Under the pieces are notes generated by a model, which saw nothing but the letters and a program-made list of their open reading frames with translations, had not been told where the DNA came from and made no database searches. Positions 24,788 to 32,467 of a stretch of DNA of 64,000 nucleotides are shown here, piece after piece (positions within the stretch are counted from its first letter, which is position 1; each line of letters begins with the position of its first letter). A program made the position numbers and the translations under genes. Source of the DNA: Bacteroidaceae bacterium (GTDB lineage Bacteria > Bacteroidota > Bacteroidia > Bacteroidales > Bacteroidaceae). The stretch spans positions 1-64,000 of the forward strand of contig JAFTNZ010000024.1 in NCBI GenBank assembly GCA_017451645.1. Direction: 5' to 3'.

Positions 24788-25261
24788 TCATTTCTTCAGC
24801 AAGCATTCGCGGATTGCTCGTTGGTAAATCTCTTTGTCCTGTTGTCCGACGAGCATCTGCGGTGTGCCTTGCATCGGGATGAAGAGCACTGCCGGGATAG
24901 ACTCTATCTGAGCCCATCCGGCCAATGTGCGTTCCTTGTCCACATTGACTTTATAGACGATGATAGAGTCGGCATATTCTTTCGCCAGTTCTTCCAGTAT
25001 CGGCGCAATGGCTCGGCAAGGTCCGCACCAGTTTGCATAAAAGTCAATGATGGCCGGTTGCTCTCCGCGGTATGCCCAAGTCGCGTTATTGGCTTGGTAA
25101 TCGAATACTTTGGCTCGGAAGGCAGAGTCGGTAAGTGCGATGACACTCCCCTTCTCCTCCTTTCCGGATTGTCCGGTCGGTTCGCCGGCACAAGCAGAAG
25201 TGGCCACACAACACATGAGCCACATGGCCGGCAACCAGTATTTGCAACTCTTTCTATTCAT
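24788..25261 (-). CDS. exported thioredoxin-fold protein
   Basis: The product is 157 aa. An N-terminal hydrophobic stretch (positions 9-23) ends in TSAC at 21-24, a possible but weak lipobox, so it is exported or a lipoprotein. A thioredoxin domain follows with DFYANWCGPCRAIAP (the active-site WCGPC) and the cis-proline context ESIPAVLF. It may reduce or isomerise disulfides in the periplasm. The start overlaps the end of the second thioredoxin gene by 8 bp, so the two are co-translated: a cytoplasmic-type and an exported thioredoxin in one operon. Confidence 0.9.
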   Translation of the reverse strand: MNRKSCKYWLPAMWLMCCVATSACAGEPTGQSGKEEKGSVIALTDSAFRAKVFDYQANNATWAYRGEQPAIIDFYANWCGPCRAIAPILEELAKEYADSIIVYKVNVDKERTLAGWAQIESIPAVLFIPMQGTPQMLVGQQDKEIYQRAIRECLLKK

Positions 25262-25550
25262 ATCTTTCTATAGTTTCTTTCAGTTTGGCCAAAGGCACCA
25301 CCCCGCTTTGCCTCCACAGGAGTTCGCTGTTTTTGTATATCATCAGCGTCGGGACGGATTGCACCCGGTGTTCCGCAGCCAGCGCTTCGTGTTTGTCCAC
25401 GTCTATTTTGGCTATGCGCAATTTTTCTCCTTTGAGTCTTTTCAACTCCTCCAAGATGGGCTTCATGGATCTGCACGGTCCGCACCATTCGGCATAGAAA
25501 TCCACCAGTACGGGGATGTCTGACGCAATGAGTTCTTTGAATTTTTCCAT
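25254..25550 (-). CDS. trxA: thioredoxin
   Basis: The product is 98 aa from ATG 25550. The frame extends to 25598, but the added residues are not thioredoxin-like and 25550 gives the usual MEKFKELI opening. The active site is DFYAEWCGPCRSMKPIL, with the cis-proline stretch VQSVPTLMIYKN. No signal peptide is present, so it acts in the cytoplasm, reducing protein disulfides. It overlaps the exported thioredoxin gene downstream. The symbol is generic, since Bacteroidales have several such genes. Confidence 0.9.
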   Translation of the reverse strand: MEKFKELIASDIPVLVDFYAEWCGPCRSMKPILEELKRLKGEKLRIAKIDVDKHEALAAEHRVQSVPTLMIYKNSELLWRQSGVVPLAKLKETIERYE

Positions 25551-25624
25551 AATGACATTGTCTGTTTGTTGGTGTACTTTGTAGTATCTTGAAAACAATG
25601 CTTTTTTGGAAAAGGTTCACCGCC

Positions 25625-26221
25625 TTACTTCTTCTTTGTATAGCGTGCGTTCAGTCCGTCGATAACCTCTTGTGTGATGTTGTATGCGGGGTCAGCATAG
25701 AGCAGGTTGTCATATCCGGCATTGCTGATGATGAAGCTGTATTTCTTGTCTTTATTGTAAATCTTCATGAAGTTTTCGATAGAGTCGCGCAACTGTAGGG
25801 TGTTCTTCTGGTTTTCCAGTGCCAGTTCTTCCGCCAGTTTGGCTTTCAGCACTTCCAGATCCTGTGCTTTTTTCATCAGTCGGTTGTATTCCTCCTGTGC
25901 ACGGTTCTGAGTGAAGGCATTGTTCTCGTATTTGTATTGGAACTCCTTCTGCTCATTTTCCAGTTGCTTGCCTTTCTCGTTCAATGTGGCTCGCACATTC
26001 TCCTCCTTTTTCACCATCTCTTGGTTCATCTCGATGCAGAATTCATACTTCGAGAGCAGCGAATCCACCTCCACATAGGCAATCCGCAGGCCTGAGGCTT
26101 CGGCGGCAGGTTGTGCGGCAGGAGCCGATGCCGTGTTTTGTGGAGCATTGTTACACTGGGCGAACAGAAGGCCCATAGCCAAAGCGGCACATCCTTTGAA
26201 AATTTGATTCTTGTGTGTCAT
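25625..26221 (-). CDS. OmpH/Skp-family periplasmic protein
   Basis: The product is 198 aa from ATG 26221. The frame is open to 26266, but 26221 gives a proper signal sequence (MTHKNQIFKGCAALAMGLL). FAQC at 20-23 is a possible lipobox. After an Ala/Pro-rich linker, the Skp-like fold begins with RIAYVEVDSLLSKYE, followed by a long coiled coil (about 70-150) and a C-terminal NAGYDNLLYADPAYNIT strand typical of OmpH. Skp proteins chaperone outer-membrane proteins; lipidated Bacteroidales versions are common and less studied. It follows the small membrane-protein gene at 26267 and precedes trxA. Confidence 0.9.
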   Translation of the reverse strand: MTHKNQIFKGCAALAMGLLFAQCNNAPQNTASAPAAQPAAEASGLRIAYVEVDSLLSKYEFCIEMNQEMVKKEENVRATLNEKGKQLENEQKEFQYKYENNAFTQNRAQEEYNRLMKKAQDLEVLKAKLAEELALENQKNTLQLRDSIENFMKIYNKDKKYSFIISNAGYDNLLYADPAYNITQEVIDGLNARYTKKK

Positions 26222-26266
26222 AGAATTTCTGATTGTTATTGTTTTTTTATTGTTGTTATGTCCCAT

Positions 26267-26488
26267 TTATGCTTCATCTCTCCTTTTTTCCTCTACGGCA
26301 ATCCTTTTGGGGCGGCGTGCTTCCCTGTCTTGCGATTGCACACATCCTATCCCCCGTTGGCGCATGGCTTTGTTGCCGCTTACGTGCGTGTTTGGAAACT
26401 TTCCGTCCTTCCTGGAGAGTATCTTTATGGCCAATAATGCTATGCAAATAGCAACTATTAACACAGTTATGACTAATGTTTCAATCAT
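26267..26488 (-). CDS. small single-pass membrane protein, conserved in Bacteroidales
   Basis: The product is 73 aa. One N-terminal membrane segment (TLVITVLIVAICIALLAIKIL, residues 4-24) is followed by a basic cytoplasmic tail with NTHVSGNKAMRQRGIGCVQSQDREA, positions 33-57. I recall closely similar small proteins in many Bacteroides genomes, without a known function. A TATCTTTG -7 box lies upstream at 26508-26515 on the minus strand. It lies 45 bp before the OmpH-like start, so it probably leads the ompH-trx operon. Confidence 0.8.
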   Translation of the reverse strand: MIETLVITVLIVAICIALLAIKILSRKDGKFPNTHVSGNKAMRQRGIGCVQSQDREARRPKRIAVEEKRRDEA

Positions 26489-26572
26489 TTCTGTTATTTT
26501 TGCCGTGCAAAGATAGAGAATAAATTTAAGATTCTTCGAATTGAAACATAATTTATAATAAAAACAGTACGT

Positions 26573-28021
26573 ATGGACAAGAAAGATTTAAGACCGACCG
26601 AGGTCTTTGGCATTTTTGAAGAGATATGTCAGGTGCCCAGGCCCTCCAAAAGAGAGGAGAAAATCATAGCCTATCTGAAGGCGTTCGGTGCCCGGCATCA
26701 GTTGGAAACGAGGGTAGATGAGGCCGGCAATGTGCTCATCAGCAAACCGGCCACTCCCGGTATGGAGGGACGCAAGACCGTCGTCCTGCAAGCCCACATC
26801 GACATGGTGTGTGAGAAGAACAAAGAGGTGGAGCATGACTTCCTGACCGACCCCATCGAAACGTGGATAGACGGTGAGTGGTTGCGTGCCAGGGGCACCA
26901 CATTAGGAGCAGACAATGGCATAGGTGTAGCCGCCGCATTGGCCGTGTTGGCTTCCGGAGAGATTGTGCACGGCCCGTTGGAGTGTCTCTTTACAGTGGA
27001 TGAAGAGACCGGCTTGACCGGAGCCTTTGCCCTGCAGAGCGGATTCATGAATGGAGACGTATTGCTCAACCTCGACTCGGAGGATGAGGGCGAAATCTTC
27101 ATCGGTTGTGCCGGAGGATGCCGCACCAATGCCACATTCTGCTACACTCCGGTGGAAGTGCCCCAAGGCTACTTCTGCTTCTCGGTAGAGGTCGGTGGAT
27201 TGACTGGCGGACACTCTGGAGACGACATCAACAAAGGGCGTGCCAATGCCAACAAAGTGCTGGGCCGTTTCCTTTTGCAGGCGGCAGAGAAGTACGACCT
27301 CTATCTGTGTGACATATCGGGGGGCAATCTGCACAATGCCATCCCCCGCGAGGCACGTGCGGTGTGTGCTATCCCTATGAGCGACAAGGAGAATGTCCGC
27401 ATCGACCTCAACCTTTTTGCCGCAGATGTCGAGGCCGAATATAGTGTCACCGAGCCGAACATGCGTTTTGTCCTTCAGTCAGCCGACTTCGTGCCACAAG
27501 CCATCGACCGCGACACCGCCATGCGTCTGCTCAAAGCCATCCATGCCGTAGCCAACGGTGTATTTGCCATGAGTCAGGACATCCCCGGCCTGGTAGAGAC
27601 CTCCTCCAACCTGGCTTCAGTCAAGATGACAGAGGATTGTCAGATAGTCATCGGTAGCAGCCAACGTAGCTCTACTTTGTCTTCGCGTAAAGACATGGCC
27701 GAGACGGTAAAGGCCGCTTTTGAACTGGCTGGTGCTACCGTCGATGTCGGCGATGGCTATCCCGGTTGGAAACCCAATCCAAAGTCGGCTTTATTGCAAG
27801 TGGCCGTCGAATCCTACGAACGCCTCTATGGTGTCTCTCCCAAGGTCAAGGCCATTCATGCCGGTTTGGAGTGCGGGCTTTTCTTGGAGAAGTATCCTTC
27901 GCTCGACATGATTTCTTTTGGCCCCACCTTACGTGGTGTGCACTCCCCCGATGAGCGGATGCATATTCCCTCCGTCGAGCGTTGGTGGCGTCATCTGATA
28001 GATGTGTTGAAGCACATTTGA
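26573..28021 (+). CDS. pepD: aminoacyl-histidine dipeptidase (M20 family)
   Basis: The product is 482 aa. Metal and catalytic residues typical of M20C are visible: QAHIDMVCEKN (His, Asp), TTLGADNGIG (Asp bridging the two zinc ions), TVDEETGLTGA (Glu pair) and LNLDSEDEGE. A lid domain follows (GLTGGHSGDDI). The conserved end IHAGLECGLF and HSPDERMHIPSVER carries the last metal ligands. It hydrolyses Xaa-His and other dipeptides in the cytoplasm. It is a stand-alone gene: the neighbours on both sides are on the other strand. Confidence 0.94.
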   Translation: MDKKDLRPTEVFGIFEEICQVPRPSKREEKIIAYLKAFGARHQLETRVDEAGNVLISKPATPGMEGRKTVVLQAHIDMVCEKNKEVEHDFLTDPIETWIDGEWLRARGTTLGADNGIGVAAALAVLASGEIVHGPLECLFTVDEETGLTGAFALQSGFMNGDVLLNLDSEDEGEIFIGCAGGCRTNATFCYTPVEVPQGYFCFSVEVGGLTGGHSGDDINKGRANANKVLGRFLLQAAEKYDLYLCDISGGNLHNAIPREARAVCAIPMSDKENVRIDLNLFAADVEAEYSVTEPNMRFVLQSADFVPQAIDRDTAMRLLKAIHAVANGVFAMSQDIPGLVETSSNLASVKMTEDCQIVIGSSQRSSTLSSRKDMAETVKAAFELAGATVDVGDGYPGWKPNPKSALLQVAVESYERLYGVSPKVKAIHAGLECGLFLEKYPSLDMISFGPTLRGVHSPDERMHIPSVERWWRHLIDVLKHI

Positions 28022-28212
28022 TTTATCTTGCCACGTTTTTACCTCCATTTTGCCGAAGGACGGAGCAGAGCCGGTGTATCCCTTTGCCACATTCTGCTCC
28101 CTCCTTCTCTTTTTTTGGGGGGGAGGGTAGTGGAGGCCGACAATTTTGCAGGCAGTGCTTGCAAAATGTTTGTGTCAGATTGGGCAAGCCACTATTCACT
28201 AGTAGCTAGTAG

Positions 28213-28605
28213 CTATTCACTAGTAGCTCGTAGCTCCTTCACCACCTCCACATCCGCCGGTAGCCATTGCACGATGTCCAGTTCCTCCCGGCTTAGCCAT
28301 TGTGCCGAGAGGTGTTCGTTCAGTTGCACCCTTCCCTGCACGATGCGGCACAGGGCGCAATGCATCGTCAGGTGAAACGTCGGGTAGTCATGCTCCACCG
28401 TGCATAGCCACTTCTCAGGCATTATCATCACACAGAGTTCCTCCCATATCTCGCGCACGAGCGCCACCTCCCTGCTCTCGCCCTCTTCCATCTTTCCACC
28501 GGGAAACTCCCACCATCCCTTGTACTCGCCATATCCCCGTTGGGTAGCAAGCACATTTCCTCCTTCATCATGTATGATGGCGGCAACTACTTGGATGGCT
28601 TTCAT
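28213..28605 (-). CDS. mutT: Nudix hydrolase, MutT-like (d)NTP pyrophosphohydrolase
   Basis: The product is 130 aa. The Nudix box GGKMEEGESREVALVREI-WEEL (residues about 41-62) follows the GX5EX7REUXEEXGU pattern except for its last positions. WWEFPGGK, just before it, is typical of the MutT/8-oxo-dGTP group. It probably removes oxidised nucleotides or a related small substrate. The last codons read ELRATSE and lie in a short TATTCACTAGTAGCT direct repeat (28190-28224), so the extreme C-terminus may be variable. The gene stands alone. Confidence 0.9.
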   Translation of the reverse strand: MKAIQVVAAIIHDEGGNVLATQRGYGEYKGWWEFPGGKMEEGESREVALVREIWEELCVMIMPEKWLCTVEHDYPTFHLTMHCALCRIVQGRVQLNEHLSAQWLSREELDIVQWLPADVEVVKELRATSE

Positions 28606-28620
28606 AAGAGGTTGAGGTGT

Positions 28621-28830
28621 TTAGTTGAAATTAAAAGAAAGTACATCATCTTCATCGACAAAATGTGTTTTCATTTCTCCACAACAAAAAGTTTCTACTT
28701 CATAATTTATGTCAGGATAACCAACACATGCATGATTGACAAATCTTATTTCCCCTTTGTGTACACATTGCTCCATGTCACAATACCATTCAATGATATC
28801 ACCTATTTTATACTTAGAAATAGTGTTCAT
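28621..28830 (-). CDS. small uncharacterised protein (69 aa)
   Basis: The product is 69 aa, acidic, with several cysteines (CDMEQC, CCGEMK) and an SH3-like opening (YKIGDIIEWYCD) that suggests a small beta-barrel. I do not recognise a family. It lies 17 bp downstream of the DUF2075 nuclease-helicase stop on the same strand and is codon-wise similar to that gene (A/T-rich), so it may be its last cistron. It could be a small partner or inhibitor of that system; this is inference from position only. Confidence 0.55.
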   Translation of the reverse strand: MNTISKYKIGDIIEWYCDMEQCVHKGEIRFVNHACVGYPDINYEVETFCCGEMKTHFVDEDDVLSFNFN

Positions 28831-28847
28831 AATAAAAGTGAAAAAGA

Positions 28848-30938
28848 TTATAATAATTCAAGTCCTAAACTCTTCAAATATTCAAATGTTGCATCATAAA
28901 ATTCAGGTTGACGTGTGTGGTCTTCACGATTTCCTTCAGGTACAACAAGAATCATTCCTTGACGAGCTCGTGTGAGCAATACACGATAAGCATTTAGTTG
29001 GTATGCTTGTGATTCGGGCTTGTTAATATTTTGCCATTTTGACCCTTTAAAACTATAATGTTTCCATCCTTTATCGGAGTATCTGAAATCTCCATCCCAA
29101 ACAACGCATGTCCAATCCAATTCCAATCCTTGAATATCAAATTCAGTAGCAACATCTTCTAAGAATAATGACGAACGAATATCATCTTTATCCGCCAAAA
29201 ACCAATGTTCTACATCAGGTTGCAAACGTACATCAATAGCCAATGGCTTAAGTCTATAAGCTTGTGACGAAACTACCATACCGTATCTTTCAGAACCACG
29301 TGACCGTTGCTTGAGCCATTTTTTAGCTTTATCCAGATTCCGTGTTAACAAAATAGGATAACGGTCTTTTAAGGATTCATATACCCGTTTGGCTTCATCT
29401 TTATTTCTATCAAGTAACAGATGTACAAAGTGGGATAAATCTTCCGCTCTGAATGAACGCATTGACACGGCTAAATGTAACCGTTCATCATATGTTTTAT
29501 TAGGATTGTTTTCTAATAATTTAGAAACGTTTCCTTCTGCATATTCTTTATCGGTCAGGTGGTTAGATATATAAACTTTCCAATTGGAGAAAGTCGTATT
29601 AACGGCACGAATCCATTCACTTATACCAGCTTCACCTGTGTTGATTTCTTGTCCACCACCAACAAGACAAATGATTACAGCCCAATCCTTTCTAAGATTT
29701 AGTGACCAAATCAGAAATTCAGCCTCCGACATAGGGAAATTTGCTATTTTCTTTTTGCCTCCTCGGCTTCCTCCACGTGCTAACCAACCTGACAAATGCT
29801 CTAAATCCCATGAACGTTGAGCTTCATCAAAAATGGCTACATGTTCAACTTCTCCGTGTCCTGATTGCCCTAATTCAATAGATTTACTTTCGTCAATCTC
29901 CAATGTGTCATTCTCTATGGGTAGCTTAATTTTGTTAAGCATATTGTCACGATAGCGGTGGATTATTTGGATAAATTGACTTACTTCACGTTTTGCTTCT
30001 GTAAGATTATATTTGTTACCCTTTTCGTGTTCTTGTTGTTGCTTGTCTTTAGCCAAAGCGGCAGTTAAGACCTTCACCAAAGGACCATTTCCTGACAAAT
30101 ATACGGCCAAATTCCTATCGTTTTTCTCCTCATTTTCTACTGCTTGCTGAATAGCCACGTTAAGCCCTATTAAGGTCTTGCCAGCTCCTGGTACTCCTGT
30201 TACGAAACAAATACTTTTCTCTCCGTTTTCGCGACTCCTGTTAATAATATCTATCAAATATTGCGTTGTTTTGCATAAAGATTCACCAGAAGCCTCTGTT
30301 CTGGTAATGTCTTCAACAGAATGATTTCTGTAAAGGGTGCTTGCTGCTTCTATGATAGTTGGTGTTGGTGCATAACGACTGATTGCCCAATCTTGAAAAT
30401 CATTTGCACTACTAGGTTGTGCTAATTCTTTTTCAATAACTCTTTCAATGAGAGATGATAAGGTGTCTGCATTGGCAAATATTGGGTTATAAATATGGTC
30501 GTCATAAACAGACAGAAAAAGGTTGTTGCTACTTTCTTTTGCTTCGGTCGCGACCAATATGGGCACTATTGTACGGTGATGGCTGGCCAGATGAAAATTC
30601 TTCAAATCAAGTGCATAATCCATCACTTGCTCCATGTCGGTTCGCAAATACGCTTCTTCTCCAGCTTTAAATTCTATGACAAAGACAATACCCCGAAGCA
30701 GTAATACAACATCGACTCTTTTACCTAAGCGAGGAATCGAGTATTCAAACAGGATTTCTCCATTTTCCTCTTTCCATGAATTTAATGCTTGTTTGAGTAT
30801 CTCAATTTCTTCACTCCATGCATATTTTTGCGTTGCTGCTGTATCTCCATCATCATTAATGGACATTTCACCAAAAATATTTGTTGTGGATTTTCTAATA
30901 AAATCTTGGATAGAAGACTGGTAAAAGTATCTAGTCAT
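28848..30938 (-). CDS. PD-(D/E)XK nuclease-DUF2075 helicase fusion
   Basis: The product is 696 aa. Residues about 40-130 look like a PD-(D/E)XK nuclease (E44, D76 in KRVDVVLL, E89-F-K91 in VIEFKAG). An SF1-like DUF2075 ATPase follows: Walker A GVPGAGKT (248-255), Walker B IFDEAQRSW at about 375, and helicase-like LLTRARQGMILVVP near the C-terminus. Such proteins are related to Schlafen group III helicases and occur in prophages and defence islands. Two small HTH genes lie immediately upstream on the same strand, the nearer one 13 bp away, so they form one operon. DNA restriction or nucleic-acid sensing is plausible but unproven. Confidence 0.88.
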   Translation of the reverse strand: MTRYFYQSSIQDFIRKSTTNIFGEMSINDDGDTAATQKYAWSEEIEILKQALNSWKEENGEILFEYSIPRLGKRVDVVLLLRGIVFVIEFKAGEEAYLRTDMEQVMDYALDLKNFHLASHHRTIVPILVATEAKESSNNLFLSVYDDHIYNPIFANADTLSSLIERVIEKELAQPSSANDFQDWAISRYAPTPTIIEAASTLYRNHSVEDITRTEASGESLCKTTQYLIDIINRSRENGEKSICFVTGVPGAGKTLIGLNVAIQQAVENEEKNDRNLAVYLSGNGPLVKVLTAALAKDKQQQEHEKGNKYNLTEAKREVSQFIQIIHRYRDNMLNKIKLPIENDTLEIDESKSIELGQSGHGEVEHVAIFDEAQRSWDLEHLSGWLARGGSRGGKKKIANFPMSEAEFLIWSLNLRKDWAVIICLVGGGQEINTGEAGISEWIRAVNTTFSNWKVYISNHLTDKEYAEGNVSKLLENNPNKTYDERLHLAVSMRSFRAEDLSHFVHLLLDRNKDEAKRVYESLKDRYPILLTRNLDKAKKWLKQRSRGSERYGMVVSSQAYRLKPLAIDVRLQPDVEHWFLADKDDIRSSLFLEDVATEFDIQGLELDWTCVVWDGDFRYSDKGWKHYSFKGSKWQNINKPESQAYQLNAYRVLLTRARQGMILVVPEGNREDHTRQPEFYDATFEYLKSLGLELL

Positions 30939-30951
30939 AATTTATTTGTCT

Positions 30952-31182
30952 TTATAGGCTTATCCCTTCCGCTACCGCAAACAGTTCGCTAATCTTCAAT
31001 CCGAGCTTTTGACTGATGTGTTCAATTATGTCAAGGGAAATGTTACGCTTTCCATTCTCAATATCGCTCATATACCGACGGTCAATACCGGCATCATAGG
31101 CAAATGCTTCTTGCGAGAGTCCCTTCTCTTTGCGAAGTTGAACAATGGCTTTACCTAGTTTTTCTTGTATGGTCATTATCAT
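30952..31182 (-). CDS. XRE-family HTH regulator, second of a tandem pair
   Basis: The product is 76 aa from ATG 31182; an ATG at 31176 and a TTG at 31200 are alternatives. The HTH_3 domain reads LGKAIVQLRKEKGLSQEAF, GIDRRYMSDIENGKRNIS, LGLKISELF. It lies 13 bp upstream of the DUF2075 nuclease-helicase and almost abuts the other HTH gene. Two different small HTH proteins before one effector suggest an autoregulatory unit. The A/T-rich, accessory composition fits horizontal transfer. Confidence 0.85.
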   Translation of the reverse strand: MIMTIQEKLGKAIVQLRKEKGLSQEAFAYDAGIDRRYMSDIENGKRNISLDIIEHISQKLGLKISELFAVAEGISL

Positions 31183-31196
31183 GGTATATGCAACTT

Positions 31197-31412
31197 TCAA
31201 TAATCAAACATTTCCTTCAATGTGATACCCAAGCCTTTGGCAATTTTGGAAAGGGTGATGAGGGATGGTGTCTTTTCGCCTCGTTCAATGTCGCCAATGT
31301 AGGTGCGGTTAAGTTCACTTTTAAGGGCAAGTTCTTCTTGACTTACATCGTAACGCGCTCGTAATTCGCGCATTCGGATGCCAAAACGAACATTTATCTC
31401 TTGTTTTTCCAT
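31197..31412 (-). CDS. XRE-family HTH regulator, first of a tandem pair
   Basis: The product is 71 aa from ATG 31412; the frame opens at 31436 but homologous-looking sequence starts at MEKQEINVRFG. HTH: MRELRARYDVSQEELALKSELNRTYIGDIE, positions 13-42, and a helix ending TLKEMFDY. The stop is 15 bp before the start of the next HTH. A possible promoter on the minus strand has a TAATTTTG -7 box (31434-31441) with GTTG 20 bp upstream. It probably controls the operon of HTH pair and DUF2075 nuclease-helicase. Confidence 0.85.
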   Translation of the reverse strand: MEKQEINVRFGIRMRELRARYDVSQEELALKSELNRTYIGDIERGEKTPSLITLSKIAKGLGITLKEMFDY

Positions 31413-31436
31413 GATTCCGTTAATATTTCTGCGCAA

Positions 31437-31946
31437 AATTAGAGGTAATAACAGACAATATCAACCTACTACAGGCGGAGTTTTGCCGTTTGTAGAGTGT
31501 GAAAGGTTAAAAGAGTTAAATAAGAGGGAGAAATAGGTTCGTTTATAGACAAACCCCTGTTTGGGCTTCTTTGTCAAACTTTATGCTTTTTGGAACTCTT
31601 TTTTCCCTGATTATAGATTTGGCTATAGACTTCTTGGTCCATAAATGATTTTGGGGTTATGGTAAAAGCTAAGAATGTGGGACTAATTTATAGCCCCCCT
31701 TAGCAAAATGGCTAAAACAAAAGATGCAAATGGGCATGCATTTATACTGGAATTAGCAAGAAAAAGATGGAGAGTGCCTGACTATTTTTTATCCCAGGCT
31801 TTGGTTTAGTTATCTCAAAGCTTAGTTTAGTTGTCCCAAAGCTTGGTTTAGTTATCCCAAGGCTTGGGATAAGTTCTTTTTAGGCATTCTTGGTTTATTT
31901 TTGGGCAGTTCTCAATTGATTTGATGGTTGAAAAGACGTTTATCTT
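31437..31946. other. gene-free region with a 21-bp tandem array
   Basis: About 500 bp of A/T-rich DNA between the HTH pair and vsr. Apart from the array at 31803-31865 and the HTH promoter at its start, I see nothing recognisable. Confidence 0.6.
31803..31865. repeat. three tandem 21-bp palindromic units
   Basis: Units start at 31803, 31824 and 31845 with the consensus GGTTTAGTTATCCCAAAGCTT (units differ at a few bases). A partial unit precedes them (ATCCCAGGCTTT, from 31791) and an inverted end follows (CTTGGGATAA). TTATCCCAAG and CTTGGGATAA flank one central G at 31852-31872, forming a perfect hairpin at the right end. Confidence 0.8.
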
Positions 31947-32459
31947 TCACCCTTCTCCCCCATCCGCCACCAGCATACCGTTGTTTTCTTCTTCTACAGG
32001 TGCATACGGGCGGACTTTGTGGAGGGCGTAGTTTTCCAGATAGATTTGGTTGAGGGTGCGCTCGAGTCCCTTCAGGGTGAGGTCGCGACGCGTGGGCTTC
32101 AATTGGCACTCCCACAGGATGATGGTGTGCCAGCCGAGGAGGCGGAGCTGGATGCACTTCCGTATGTCGCGCTCGCGGTTGCGCTCTATCTTGGCCTTCC
32201 AGAAGGGGGGGGTTGTCTTGGGGAGGACGAAGTAAGGGCAATCTTTGTGTCCGTGCCAGAAGCATCCGTTGATGAAGATGACTGTTCGATATTTTTGCAA
32301 TACGATGTCGGGTGTGCCGGGCAGGCGCTTGACGTTCACCCGATAGCGGAAACCGCGGGCGAAGAGGTAGCGGCGCACCATCATCTCGGGCTTCGTATTG
32401 CGGCTTCGGATGCTCTTCATGCATCGCCTCCTTTGTTCGGGTGTCAGTCGGTCGGGCAT
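31947..32459 (-). CDS. vsr: Vsr very-short-patch-repair endonuclease, orphan, with extra C-terminal tail
   Basis: The product is 170 aa. Vsr features: MKSIRSRNTKPEMMVRRYL, LPGTPDIV with catalytic D51, FINGCFWHGH (zinc and catalytic histidines, 63-71), RDIRKCIQLRLLGWHTIILWECQ in pieces. Vsr nicks T:G mismatches created by deamination of 5-methylcytosine and normally sits beside a C5 DNA methyltransferase. None is present in this window. The last 35 residues (from about 135) are outside the Vsr fold and are nearly identical to the tail of the RhuM protein at 33409-34014; the DNA copies 31999-32061 and 33521-33583 differ at 2 of 63 positions. Confidence 0.88.
   Translation of the reverse strand: MPDRLTPEQRRRCMKSIRSRNTKPEMMVRRYLFARGFRYRVNVKRLPGTPDIVLQKYRTVIFINGCFWHGHKDCPYFVLPKTTPPFWKAKIERNRERDIRKCIQLRLLGWHTIILWECQLKPTRRDLTLKGLERTLNQIYLENYALHKVRPYAPVEEENNGMLVADGGEG
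31999..32061. repeat. 63-bp near-identical repeat, copy in vsr (partner 33521-33583)
   Basis: The two copies, both within 3' ends of minus-strand genes (vsr and rhuM), differ at 2 of 63 positions and are in the same reading frame, encoding NQIYLENYALHKVRPYAP. Similarity continues more weakly on the distal side (31966-31998 against 33483-33520). Confidence 0.9.
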
Positions 32460-32467
32460 GGGGGATA

